Made by a program: the position numbers and the translations under genes. Below the pieces are notes generated by a model, which made no database searches, was not told where the DNA came from, and saw nothing but the letters and a program-made list of their open reading frames with translations. Below are positions 54,114-62,906 of a stretch of 64,000 nt of DNA, one piece after another. Numbering within the stretch: the stretch's first letter is position 1; every line of letters begins with the position of its first letter. Origin of the DNA: a filamentous cyanobacterium CCP3. GTDB lineage: Bacteria; Cyanobacteriota; Cyanobacteriia; Phormidesmidales; Phormidesmidaceae. The stretch covers positions 1-64,000 of the forward strand of contig PYGV01000004.1 of the NCBI GenBank assembly GCA_003022385.1. The letters are read 5' to 3'.

Positions 54114-55712
54114 TTGTCTGCTAGCTACCCCCTGCCATCGCGTTCGAGTTCAGGGGGTGGCCCGCAGAGCCCCCTGAGGTTGGCTGCTGACTCAGCAACG
54201 CCCCATTCACAAGAATTCATTCGCTGGCTCACCGATGACGTGCTGTTTCACTACCAGCGCTGTGGTCGGCGAGCCTTTTTAGATCTGTATGGCGATCGCG
54301 GCCAGCAAGACCGCCCCTCTGACTACCTGCTCAAGCTGCGCCAGGACAGTCTGGCTCATCGCGAGCGAGTGCTCGAAGACTACTACCCCCTCTACCGGCC
54401 CGACTTTCCCTCCGGCGACTGGACCGCTGGGGCCAGAGCCACGCTCGATTTGATGGCCGAGGGCGTCGAGGCCATTCGCCAGGGGGTACTGGCTACTGCC
54501 TCGGCGGTCGACGGGGTACAGCTGGTCAGTCAGCCCGATCTGCTGATTAGGCAGCCCGGCTGGTCCTGCTGGGGCGACTGGGTCTACGTGCCCATCGATA
54601 TCAAACTGGGCAAAAAGCCCAAGCTCGACTATCAAGTGGTGGCGGCCTACCACGCCTACCTGCTCTCGCGGGTGCAGGGGGTCTGGCCCCAGGCCAGCTA
54701 TCTGGCCCTGCGCGGCGGCCAGATGTACACCATTGACCTGGCGCGGCTGGTGCCCAAGCTGCAAACCGTACTCAACGACTGCCTAATCGACCTGCGATCG
54801 CCCACTGCGCCAGAACTGTTTATTTCCCACAGTCGCTGCGATCTTTGCCACTGGTTTAACCACTGCTACGCCGAGGCACAGGCGACCCGTCACCTGTCAC
54901 TGCTGCCCGGCGTTACCCCCGCCCGCTACGCGCTACTCAAACAGCAGCACCTGACCACCGTTGCCGCTCTAGCCCAGGCTAGCCCTGCCCACTTGGCTCC
55001 CCTACCGGGCTTTGGCGAACAGGTTGCCGAAAAGCTAGTGCACCAGGCCCAGGCGCTGATTGACAACCGAGCGATTCCCCGCAGTGCACCTCACGCTCCC
55101 CACGGCTTTCCGCTGTGGCCCGACGATTTACCCGAGGGCGAGGTCGAGCTGTACTTTGACATTGAAGCCGCCCCCGACCAAAACCTGATCTACCTGCACG
55201 GAGTACTGGTGGTCAACCACCGCACGGGCGAAACCAGCTTCCACGCCCTGCTGGCCGAAAACCACCGCGAAGAACGCCGCGCCTGGAATGATTTTCTCGA
55301 TCTGGTCCACGCCTACCCCTACGCGCCGATCTATCATTTTTGCCCCTACGAGGCTCAGACCGTGCGCAAACTGGGACAGCTCTACGGCACCCCCCACCGC
55401 CAAACCGAGGCCCTGCTCGATCGCTTCTTTGACGTGCACAAGTGCATCACCGACGGCGTCACCCTGCCAATCGAGAGCTACGCCCTCAAGCACATCGCCC
55501 GCTGGATGGGCTTTGACTGGCGCGACGAGGGGGCCAACGGGGCACAGTCGATCTGCTGGTACAACGCCTGGGCGGAAACCGGCGATCGCAGCTATTTAGA
55601 CGCCATTCTGCGCTACAACGAAGACGACTGCCGCGCCACCTACCACATCAAGGACTGGCTGGTAAAATTCGCCGAGCCCTACTGGACCAGACTCTACCAA
55701 AACATCGGCTAG
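54114..55712 (+). CDS. TM0106-type RecB-like nuclease
   Basis: 532 residues. The N-terminal half (about 30-280) is a PD-(D/E)xK/Cas4-like nuclease: FIRWLTDDVLFHYQRCGRRAFLD, SQPDLLIR, PIDIKLGKKPKLDYQ, and four Cys in SHSRCDLCHWFNHCYAEA and upstream. A helix-hairpin-helix (LPGFGEQVAEKLVHQ) follows, then an RNase-H-like exonuclease half (VELYFDIEAAPDQNLIYLHG, YHFCPYEAQTVRKLG, YNEDDCRATYHIKDWL). DNA repair is a plausible role. No CRISPR is near. Start is a TTG at 54114; no ATG exists upstream of the domain, so the start is uncertain. Confidence 0.82.
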   Translation: MSASYPLPSRSSSGGGPQSPLRLAADSATPHSQEFIRWLTDDVLFHYQRCGRRAFLDLYGDRGQQDRPSDYLLKLRQDSLAHRERVLEDYYPLYRPDFPSGDWTAGARATLDLMAEGVEAIRQGVLATASAVDGVQLVSQPDLLIRQPGWSCWGDWVYVPIDIKLGKKPKLDYQVVAAYHAYLLSRVQGVWPQASYLALRGGQMYTIDLARLVPKLQTVLNDCLIDLRSPTAPELFISHSRCDLCHWFNHCYAEAQATRHLSLLPGVTPARYALLKQQHLTTVAALAQASPAHLAPLPGFGEQVAEKLVHQAQALIDNRAIPRSAPHAPHGFPLWPDDLPEGEVELYFDIEAAPDQNLIYLHGVLVVNHRTGETSFHALLAENHREERRAWNDFLDLVHAYPYAPIYHFCPYEAQTVRKLGQLYGTPHRQTEALLDRFFDVHKCITDGVTLPIESYALKHIARWMGFDWRDEGANGAQSICWYNAWAETGDRSYLDAILRYNEDDCRATYHIKDWLVKFAEPYWTRLYQNIG

Positions 55713-55791
55713 AGTCTATCCCAGAAGTCCCATCCCAGCCCAATTCTCAGAGCTGTTCTGAGTTGTGGCTATTGCAGTGACACTGGTGACA

Positions 55792-56235
55792 CTACTGATG
55801 CACTGGGCTGTAGGCCCCGAAGATTTCGGCCAGGCCGGGTACTGCACTCTCCACATCACCCTTTACCGACTGGCGCAGCTTGTTATAGGACGATCGCACC
55901 AGACCATTATCGGTCTTGGCAATCCGTCTGTCGGTTACCCCCAAAATGACTTCGGCAGCCCGGGCCTGGTTTTGGCTCAGGTAGGCCACCGGATCGCCCG
56001 CCTGCAGGCCCTCGGCCCACATGGGTTCGAGCGCCTCCACGACCTCGGGCAAAATGCGCCCAATTGCCCCAGGAATGTAGCCTGAACCAGCGCTCTTGAC
56101 GACGCCATAGGTGGCTTTGAGAGCCATACCGCCCAGGCCGCCCTTGGCGGACACCTGGCGATCGATCAGCAGGGCACAGTCATTGACAACAGCAGTTTTA
56201 ACAGCCCTGTCATTCAAAATATCACTTAAGCCCAT
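55792..56235 (-). CDS. DUF6918-like protein
   Basis: 147 residues: MGLSDILNDRAVKTAVVNDC at the N-terminus, KGGLGGMALKATYGVVKSAGSGYI, RILPEVVEALEPMWAE, and AVPGLAEIFG near the end, as I recall for DUF6918, a family of unknown function. Soluble, helical. Alone; convergent with the nuclease gene. Confidence 0.7.
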   Translation of the reverse strand: MGLSDILNDRAVKTAVVNDCALLIDRQVSAKGGLGGMALKATYGVVKSAGSGYIPGAIGRILPEVVEALEPMWAEGLQAGDPVAYLSQNQARAAEVILGVTDRRIAKTDNGLVRSSYNKLRQSVKGDVESAVPGLAEIFGAYSPVHQ

Positions 56236-56428
56236 AACTATGCCTGTCTAAATAACACGTTTCGTACTGCCCTAGATTTTCTACAGCCCGGCAGCCAGAT
56301 CAGCATTCCCCGCTGCAGCTTCGATGTTGCTTAACAAGTCTATAAACTTTGCTAGAACAACCCGGATTCGCCGCACTCGAGCTCAACGTCTCTTAACCAG
56401 GGGGTGGCACCGTCAGTCTCAGGATTGG

Positions 56429-56638
56429 TTAACCCAGCTGGCTCAGATCCACTACCCAGGTTTGGCCATCGACCTCGACGCGATCGCCCGTTACCAGCTT
56501 GCGCCCGCGCCGGGTTTCTACCTCGCCATTGACCTTCACCTCACCGTCTTGAATCATCAGCTTGGCCTGACCTCCTGTGCCCACCATCTGCATCTGCTTC
56601 AAAAATTGGTCAAGCTTAATGTAGTCGATACTGGGCAT
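56429..56638 (-). CDS. S4-domain RNA-binding protein (YbcJ-like)
   Basis: 69 residues made entirely of an S4 fold: YIKLDQFLKQMQMVGTGGQAK, GEVKVNGEVETRRGRKLVTGD. Such proteins bind structured RNA, probably rRNA. Length is typical. Confidence 0.87.
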   Translation of the reverse strand: MPSIDYIKLDQFLKQMQMVGTGGQAKLMIQDGEVKVNGEVETRRGRKLVTGDRVEVDGQTWVVDLSQLG

Positions 56639-56852
56639 AGCGTTATCCGAGGAATCGTGAGATCAGAAACAGAGCAATAGAAAGTCTTCAACTCTAGAGG
56701 CAGGCCCGCCCTTTAAACTCAAGAGAAGGGCACTCAGAGTCAGACGGGTGTCTATAAACCAAATTCAAGTCCAGAAGGGGAGTTCTACCTGTAGGAAAAC
56801 TACAGATCCCGAGCTGGACTTGGTCTATCACTGCTACCAGCGGAGGAGCACG

Positions 56853-57194
56853 ATGTTGAGCAATCACCAACTCCTGCAAGAGCTTAGGCGAAAGCAAGAG
56901 CAGCTAGAGCATTTTCGCCGTGCTGCCGGTCAGCCGCTACAGGCCCTGTTAGACCAGTACGATTGGGGCATCGTCACAGGCGCAGGACACGGCGGGCTGT
57001 CGCTGGTGACCCTGCGTTTTGACCACCGCATCGCCCTTGACAACCCCTTTCTACTTGCCCTGGCCGAAGAAGCCGAGCGCACCTGGGGGCCTGTAGATTT
57101 TGCCCTTTTCTCCGGAGAATCGCAAGATCCGGTGCGGGTGATGAGCCGCACGCTGCTCGATCAGCGGTGGCGGTGGCGGCAGTCAAGCCGCTGA
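56853..57194 (+). CDS. Conserved hypothetical protein, 113 aa
   Basis: Not recognised. Begins MLSNHQLLQELRRKQEQLEHFRR, then GQPLQALLDQYDWGIVTGAG and LVTLRFDHRIALDNP. GGAGGAG lies 5 bases ahead of the ATG at 56853, deciding it over an earlier start at 56748. Soluble. Confidence 0.65.
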   Translation: MLSNHQLLQELRRKQEQLEHFRRAAGQPLQALLDQYDWGIVTGAGHGGLSLVTLRFDHRIALDNPFLLALAEEAERTWGPVDFALFSGESQDPVRVMSRTLLDQRWRWRQSSR

Positions 57195-57263
57195 ATCCAG
57201 TTTGATTCCAGAGTCAGCCCCAAATCCAAGTAGGCGCGATCGCTGAGTTGTGAGTCTTTAGGA

Positions 57264-57470
57264 CTAGTAGCTCAGCTTTAGAGCGTTAACGGGTACCTCT
57301 TCCCAGGTTTCCACCGTGCGAATTTGGGCTACCCATCCCGCTGCCCTTTGCTCATCACTCAGGTTTTCCTCAAACGAGCGGTGGCAGGCCTGGGCCTGAG
57401 CCTCATCGCTGCAGGCAATGCAGGAGTAGATAATTCCTGACGGATCAATTTGTTCGTTGACCCAAATCAT
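57264..57470 (-). CDS. Small conserved hypothetical protein, 68 aa
   Basis: Not recognised. MIWVNEQIDPSGIIYSCIAC, then CHRSFEENLSDEQRAAGWVAQ. Two cysteines. Downstream of hmpF in the same direction. Confidence 0.6.
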   Translation of the reverse strand: MIWVNEQIDPSGIIYSCIACSDEAQAQACHRSFEENLSDEQRAAGWVAQIRTVETWEEVPVNALKLSY

Positions 57471-57526
57471 GGGCGATCGCCTCTAGGTAGTCTCAGCCGA
57501 CTCTAGCATTCTTAGCGAGTTTAGGT

Positions 57527-59278
57527 TCAGGAGGCCGCCATTTGAGGGGCACCTACGCTAGCGATCGTTTGCCGCAGCTCCGCGATCGCCTGGAGCTGAT
57601 AGTCGTTCACTTCCTGGAGTTTGGTCACGCCGCCAGCTAAGCCATCCAACGACTGTCGCAGCCCATTCACACTCTCCTGAGCCGGGTTGAGCAACTCCTC
57701 GCAAACCGCTAGCTTGCCCATCAGACCCGCCAGATCCCGCTGCTGCTGACGCAGGTCACTCTCAAAAGCCTCCACCTCGGTGCGCTGGGTGGTCAAAGCC
57801 GCCTCACGGCCTTCGATGTCTTGCTTGAGCTGACCAATGCCGTCTTGAAGCTGCTTCACCTCGGTCTCTAGCGACTGAATCATATCTGTAGTTTGCTGTC
57901 GCTGGGCATCAATGGTGTTGAGCAGGGGCTCCAGATCTACGGCACTGACCGGCGCTTCTTCTACCGCCAGGCCTTGGCGGCGCCGCAGCACAGCCTGATG
58001 CTGGCTCAGCACCTCCTCGCGCTCCAGCAGGTTGCGCCGCTGGCCCACCAGGGTTTCGTTGAGCATCTGAGACCGGTCTTGCTCTTCCTCCAGCTCGGTT
58101 TCTAGCTGTAGCCGCTCAAACTCACTGGCCTGCTCAATTTTGAGCTTCAGCTCATCGATCGCCTGCTGTTCTAGGGTGAGCTCCTCCTCCTGGTCAGAGA
58201 CAAAGCGCGACATTTTCTCCAGGTCTTTTTCCAAATCGCCCACCATGGTCTGGAGCTGATCAAGATCCATCGCCTCCAGAGCCGCCACATCGACTTTTTT
58301 GCTTAGCCGTACTTTGTCGGTGGTGTTGAGCAGGTCATAAATCTTCTGGTGCAGGTTGGCCTGGGCTTGCAGCGTATCCGATAGAGACTGAATTTGGTCT
58401 TGATTAGCCTTCACCGCCTGCTGTTGCAGTTTTAGATCTTCGCGTTTAGCCCCCAAGCTGGCTTCGGCCTGCCGCCAGTCGGCCCAGCGCTGCTCTAGCT
58501 GACTGGCCTGCTGGTCTAGCTCCTGCTGGCGCCGCTCCAGCCCCTGACGCTGGTTTTCGAGAGCCTGCCGGTAGTCACCCAGCAGTCCCTGGTGATAGTT
58601 CAGCCCGTCGGTGGCGTGGGTGAGCGGTTCACGCAGGGCTTCTATAGGCATCACCGCTTCGGTCAGGCGATTGAGGGCGCCCTGTAGGGTAGCCACCTGG
58701 TCCGCGTCTAAGCCCGCAGCAGAGCCACCCTCAGCGCGCTGCTCTTCAAGCCGGCGCATTTCGCCATTCAGGTGAGCCCAGGCTCCTTCTAGGTCTGTAT
58801 TTTTGCGGTTAAGCTCCTGCTGCTGCTGCTCCAGGCTCTGACGCAGCTGTTCCAGTTCCTGGCGCTGGGCATCGAGCTGCTCAAGATCAGCTTCGGCCTG
58901 TTCAACCTGCTCCTGACGGGTCTCTAGCTCCAGCTCGCGTCGGTTCAGCTCCTGGCTTTGAAACGTGAGCGATTGTTTCCACTGCTCAATTTCTTCTTCC
59001 TGGGTCTTAGATTTTTTGCTCAGGTTGGAGAAATTTTGCAAAATGCTGGTCAGGGTGCGGCCAGCTTCGTAGTGGCGCTGAATTTGCCGACTGTTGCTGA
59101 CTTCAACCATCACCAGAGCGCCAGCGTTGTACGAGGCGTCGTCAGGAGCGGTTAGCGATTCTTCTCCAGTTACAGCACTCCAGCTGTGCTCGCCGCGCTG
59201 GCAGGCCAGCAGCTTAAACTCGGGCTTGCCGCTGCCAATAAACCCGGTCTTTTTTTGGACTTCTGCTAGGTACAGCAC
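57527..59278 (-). CDS. hmpF: Pilus motility taxis protein HmpF
   Basis: 583 residues. The N-terminus MLYLAEVQKKTGFIGSGK, KLLACQRGEHSWSAV, ALVMVEVSNSRQIQRHYEAGR, LTSILQNFSNLSKKSKTQEEEIEQW is the family signature; residues 95-560 are a long coiled coil. HmpF is needed for type IV pilus placement and gliding of filamentous cyanobacteria, and moves between cell poles. It is divergent from the hmpA-D genes. Confidence 0.87.
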   Translation of the reverse strand: MLYLAEVQKKTGFIGSGKPEFKLLACQRGEHSWSAVTGEESLTAPDDASYNAGALVMVEVSNSRQIQRHYEAGRTLTSILQNFSNLSKKSKTQEEEIEQWKQSLTFQSQELNRRELELETRQEQVEQAEADLEQLDAQRQELEQLRQSLEQQQQELNRKNTDLEGAWAHLNGEMRRLEEQRAEGGSAAGLDADQVATLQGALNRLTEAVMPIEALREPLTHATDGLNYHQGLLGDYRQALENQRQGLERRQQELDQQASQLEQRWADWRQAEASLGAKREDLKLQQQAVKANQDQIQSLSDTLQAQANLHQKIYDLLNTTDKVRLSKKVDVAALEAMDLDQLQTMVGDLEKDLEKMSRFVSDQEEELTLEQQAIDELKLKIEQASEFERLQLETELEEEQDRSQMLNETLVGQRRNLLEREEVLSQHQAVLRRRQGLAVEEAPVSAVDLEPLLNTIDAQRQQTTDMIQSLETEVKQLQDGIGQLKQDIEGREAALTTQRTEVEAFESDLRQQQRDLAGLMGKLAVCEELLNPAQESVNGLRQSLDGLAGGVTKLQEVNDYQLQAIAELRQTIASVGAPQMAAS

Positions 59279-60210
59279 GCTGGTGGTCCTCGTGGCTTAG
59301 AACGTCAATTTTAGGAAAGTAAATCTGATGCTGTAATTTTAAAGACTCAGTAGAGAGATGGGGACACTATAAGAGCTAAGTTTGAGACCTTAGGGTGGGC
59401 TGCCATCGCACACATAGCTCAAGGCTGAACCTAGTGTGCTGCAATACACCATTAGTCCGGTCTTGATCTATCTGAAACTCTACCCGGAGACATAGCCGGA
59501 GATAGGGTCTTCTAACCTGCTACTTATCCTAGCCTTACTTCGAGGTTTCAATAGACCTATGCTAAGCACCCGGCCCAGTACCCCGACCTAGGCCGGGGAG
59601 AATAGCGTTGTCCCTCATACTGGTCAACCAAACGAGTCGATCTCTAAAACCAGCATGAACTGCGATCGCCTACCTCTGGCCCCTGCTCTTTGCCCGATGA
59701 GAGATGCCCCATAAGAGATACCAGTGAGGGTGGTGGCGCCGCTGCCAAAGCTAACTGGAATCTTAGCTAATTTTGAGCCGGTAGAACCGCCAGATCTGGC
59801 AGCTAACTCTACCAAACACAACCCTTACCATAGACCTGTAATAAGGATGCCCAAAAATTCTGATGATGAGCGGGTAGCCCAGAAACCTAAGCAGTAGACT
59901 ATTCTCAGCCCAGCAAAGCGCCTTATACTAAGGAGCGAGGATATAGCTCTGCCCGTAATCACTCATGTGCTGTAGCCGAATGCGCTTCGATACCTATTAG
60001 TTAGCCCTTTTGGTTTACCGCTCCTTGCTCTATGGGTCACAGGGCTCTACGAGTCACAGGGTGCTGTCTGAACTGACAAGACTCAACGGGTACGACAGGG
60101 CAGGTATGACTGGGTCACTGATTGGGGCATCCTGAGTCAAACTCACACGCGCCAGACTCACACGCTATGGCCTGGTCCACCAGGTGCCGTTCCCATCTTT
60201 GGGTTGCCTC
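59279..60210. other. 932-base divergent intergenic region of the hmp locus
   Basis: No trusted coding frame (a 65-codon leftward frame at 59624 is discounted). Contains the direct repeats GTCACAGGG (60036 and 60053) and ACTCACACGC (60141 and 60156) near the hmpA start. Both promoters of the locus must lie here. Confidence 0.55.
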
Positions 60211-61485
60211 ATGCAGGGTTATCTTTCAGAAATTGATATTCGCAGCATTTTGCAGCTCATCGAGCTAGGGCAGCGCACGGGCGAGCTTTATCTCGAAAGC
60301 TATGCCAGCGGCAGCAATCAACCTATGGGCCAGCCCCTCGACGGAGCGCTTACAGTTCCCAACCCACCTTCATGGTTAGTCTTTCTGTCCAATGGGCAGC
60401 TGGTTTACGCAGGGACCACCGACAACAGGCTCGACCGCCTGCGCGACCATCTACACCGCTACGGCATTGACCACTCTCTGCCCGACCCCAGCACCACCGC
60501 CGCGATCGCCGCCTTTAACTCCCTGGAGTACGGCACTCTGTGGGCGCTGTTGGAACAGCATTTGATTACGCCTGACCAGGGTCGCACGATTCTCAGCCAC
60601 ATGGTACACGAAACGCTGTTTGATCTACTCAGCCTGCACCACGGGGCCTTTGTCTTTCAGCTCAGCTCGGCTCTCAGCCCCCAGCTCATGACCCACACCA
60701 TTGGCGATCTGGTAGCGGGCATAACCCAGCAAATCCAAACCTGGCATCAGCTGCACCCCCATCTGCAATCGCCAGACCAGTGCCCGGTGCTGCTGGCCCC
60801 AGAGGCCTTTCGCGCCAGCGTCTCCAGCCAGGTCTACCAGCGCATGGTCACCTGGATGGACGGTAAAACCTCCATTCGGCGCATTGGCCGCTACCTCAAC
60901 CGAGACCTCTTGAGTGTGGCCCGTAGCCTGGTTCCCGCCATCCAGCAGGGACAGCTCAGCTTGATCTACAACGCCTCTACCGAAACAGACCCGGCCCTGA
61001 GCACCCAGCGCCCCGGACGCGATCGCCTGCCCCGCATTGTCTGCGTAGACGATAGCGCTACGGTTCGTCAGGCCGTAGAGCGCATTCTCGATGGTCAGGG
61101 CTATGAGGCGACCTCCATTGGCAACCCCCTCAAAGCCCTGGGGCTGTTGTTTCAGCTGCAGCCCAACCTGATCCTTTGCGACATCACTATGCCCGAGCTC
61201 GATGGCTACGAGCTGTGCGCCATGCTCAGGCACTCCAGTGCCTTCCGCCAAACCCCCATCGTCATGCTTACGGGCAAAGATGGCTTTTTAGATCGGGTGA
61301 AGGCCAGAATGGTAGGGGCCACCGACTATCTCACTAAACCCTTTGGCCCTGGGGAACTGCTGGCACTCGTCGAAAAGTACGTTGGTCCTGGCGATCTCAA
61401 CCGCCCTCGCCCCGACTTACTGCTGGCCGAAGCGATCGAAGACGAATTTGACATCGACTTTAGCCAGGCCTCCCTGCCTCGCTAA
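60211..61485 (+). CDS. hmpA: PatA-type response regulator (HmpA)
   Basis: 424 residues. N-terminal PatA/DUF4388 domain (MQGYLSEIDIRSILQLIELGQRTGELYL), middle helical region, C-terminal receiver (RIVCVDDSATVRQAVERIL, phosphosite Asp in LILCDITMPELDGYE, MLTGKDG, DYLTKPF). A pilus chemotaxis regulator like PilG/PixG. ATG at 60211 chosen, since the domain starts there; GTG at 60184 also in frame. First of four rightward genes. Confidence 0.88.
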   Translation: MQGYLSEIDIRSILQLIELGQRTGELYLESYASGSNQPMGQPLDGALTVPNPPSWLVFLSNGQLVYAGTTDNRLDRLRDHLHRYGIDHSLPDPSTTAAIAAFNSLEYGTLWALLEQHLITPDQGRTILSHMVHETLFDLLSLHHGAFVFQLSSALSPQLMTHTIGDLVAGITQQIQTWHQLHPHLQSPDQCPVLLAPEAFRASVSSQVYQRMVTWMDGKTSIRRIGRYLNRDLLSVARSLVPAIQQGQLSLIYNASTETDPALSTQRPGRDRLPRIVCVDDSATVRQAVERILDGQGYEATSIGNPLKALGLLFQLQPNLILCDITMPELDGYELCAMLRHSSAFRQTPIVMLTGKDGFLDRVKARMVGATDYLTKPFGPGELLALVEKYVGPGDLNRPRPDLLLAEAIEDEFDIDFSQASLPR

Positions 61486-61845
61486 CCTTTATCCAGTAAC
61501 ATTCCTTAGTTTGAACAGGGTTTTTGCATCAATTCCGATCAGATTCGCCATAATCTAAACAACTAGATGGATTAATTTATCTAAACCGACAGCATCTTTT
61601 GTGTTTGAGGGTACTTTAGAGTCACGGGTTTAGAGGCTTTAGAACCTGCATACAGTGTTTTTGAAGCCAGTGAGGTATGCGTTTCGCCGCAGCACCTTTG
61701 ATCGTTAAGCGTCAGGCCGTACCTCACGCAGCAAAAAAATGCTGTAAAACATGACTCGCCGCGCTCTAAACCTTTGACGCCGGAGTGGCCAAAATTGGCT
61801 GTCCGGTTTATCTATGGCCATTCAGCAGGCCTTTTGAATCAACCT
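61486..61845 (+). other. Intergenic region between hmpA and hmpB
   Basis: Holds an 8-bp inverted repeat GTGAGGTA (61670) / TACCTCAC (61720) and AT-rich DNA around 61550-61590. Perhaps a promoter for hmpB, since the gap is large. Confidence 0.5.
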
Positions 61846-62211
61846 ATGAGCACAGTTCTGGTGGTAGAAGACAGCGTTCCTCAGCGGGAAATGATTACCG
61901 AACTCCTACGCGGCATTGGCCTCAATGTCACCGTTGCCAACGACGGTATGGAAGCTCTAGAGCAGATCCAGAGCCAGCGTCCTGATGTGGTTGTGCTCGA
62001 TATTGTCATGCCCCGCATGAATGGCTACGAGCTGTGCCGTCGGATTAAAGCCGATCCGTCTACGCAGAACGTGCCGGTGGTCATGTGCTCGTCTAAAGGC
62101 GAAGAGTTTGACCGCTACTGGGGTATGAAACAGGGGGCAGACGCTTATATTGCCAAGCCGTTTCAGCCGACAGAGCTGGTAGGCACGGTTAAGCAGCTTC
62201 TTAGAGCATAG
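61846..62211 (+). CDS. hmpB: CheY-like receiver protein (HmpB)
   Basis: 121 residues, a receiver only: VLVVEDSVPQREMITELL, VVVLDIVMPRMNGYELC with the phosphorylated Asp, VMCSSKGEEFDRYWG, AYIAKPFQPTELV. PilH/PixH type. ATG at 61846 is the family start; the longer frame back to 61774 is not supported. Confidence 0.9.
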   Translation: MSTVLVVEDSVPQREMITELLRGIGLNVTVANDGMEALEQIQSQRPDVVVLDIVMPRMNGYELCRRIKADPSTQNVPVVMCSSKGEEFDRYWGMKQGADAYIAKPFQPTELVGTVKQLLRA

Positions 62212-62322
62212 GGCAGCGGCTTACTCATCCTTAAATTTGGAGTACCTAGACGGCAGAGCACAGACTACAGGGCGTTATGCAACGAGACAGGCCATATAGA
62301 GAGACCACGTATTAACGGTGCT

Positions 62323-62853
62323 ATGGTAGGCAATCCTGATTTTCTCACCCAGACCGGACAAGACCAAGATCCAGAGCTGCAAGAGCTGGAAACACCTGAT
62401 GGCGAGCTATTTTTGCGCTTTTTTGTCACTGCTGAAGACGAGTTTGCGCTGCCCGCCACCGGCATCCGCCGCATTATTGAGCAACCTCCCGATCGCATTA
62501 CGCCCATTCCCAACGTATCGCATCTGCTGCTGGGCACCCTGAATGAGCAGGGACGGGTAGTGTGGGTGGCCGACCTCGGCCAGTTTTTAGGTTATTCATC
62601 GGTGCTCAACACCGATCGCCCCGAGATCTCGGTCATTGCCATTGAGGATCAGGGAACTATGTTAGGCTTGGCCGTTAATCGAATTGTCGGCACCCGCTGG
62701 CTCAACCCGGACAAAACCCAGGTCTCTGACAGCAGCCCAGATACGATGGCGCCATTCTTGCGCGGTGAATGGGTCATCGATACTGAGGAAAACAAAATCC
62801 TCAGGCTGCTCGACCACGTCGCTGTTATTCGTTCCGCTCGCTGGGCTACCTAG
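62323..62853 (+). CDS. hmpC: CheW-like adaptor (HmpC)
   Basis: 176 residues. CheW fold: FALPATGIRRIIEQP, PIPNVSHLLLGTLNEQGRVVWVADL, VIAIEDQGTMLGLAVNRIVGT, KILRLLDH. Couples the receptor to a CheA kinase. Follows hmpB in the same direction. Confidence 0.88.
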   Translation: MVGNPDFLTQTGQDQDPELQELETPDGELFLRFFVTAEDEFALPATGIRRIIEQPPDRITPIPNVSHLLLGTLNEQGRVVWVADLGQFLGYSSVLNTDRPEISVIAIEDQGTMLGLAVNRIVGTRWLNPDKTQVSDSSPDTMAPFLRGEWVIDTEENKILRLLDHVAVIRSARWAT

Positions 62854-62906
62854 GCCTAGCTCCATCCTTAACCCCCTTAGGACACTTGCACCGGCAGGAG
62901 AAGACC

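Noticed and set aside
53882-54124. 80-codon rightward frame before the nuclease gene
   Set aside because: No homology pattern; Ser-rich random-looking translation.
54114-55712. Cas4 of a CRISPR system
   Set aside because: The protein has an additional RNase-H-like half and there is no cas gene or repeat array in the window.
59624-59821. 65-codon leftward frame in the hmp gap
   Set aside because: No ribosome site, no motif, isolated in a non-coding gap.
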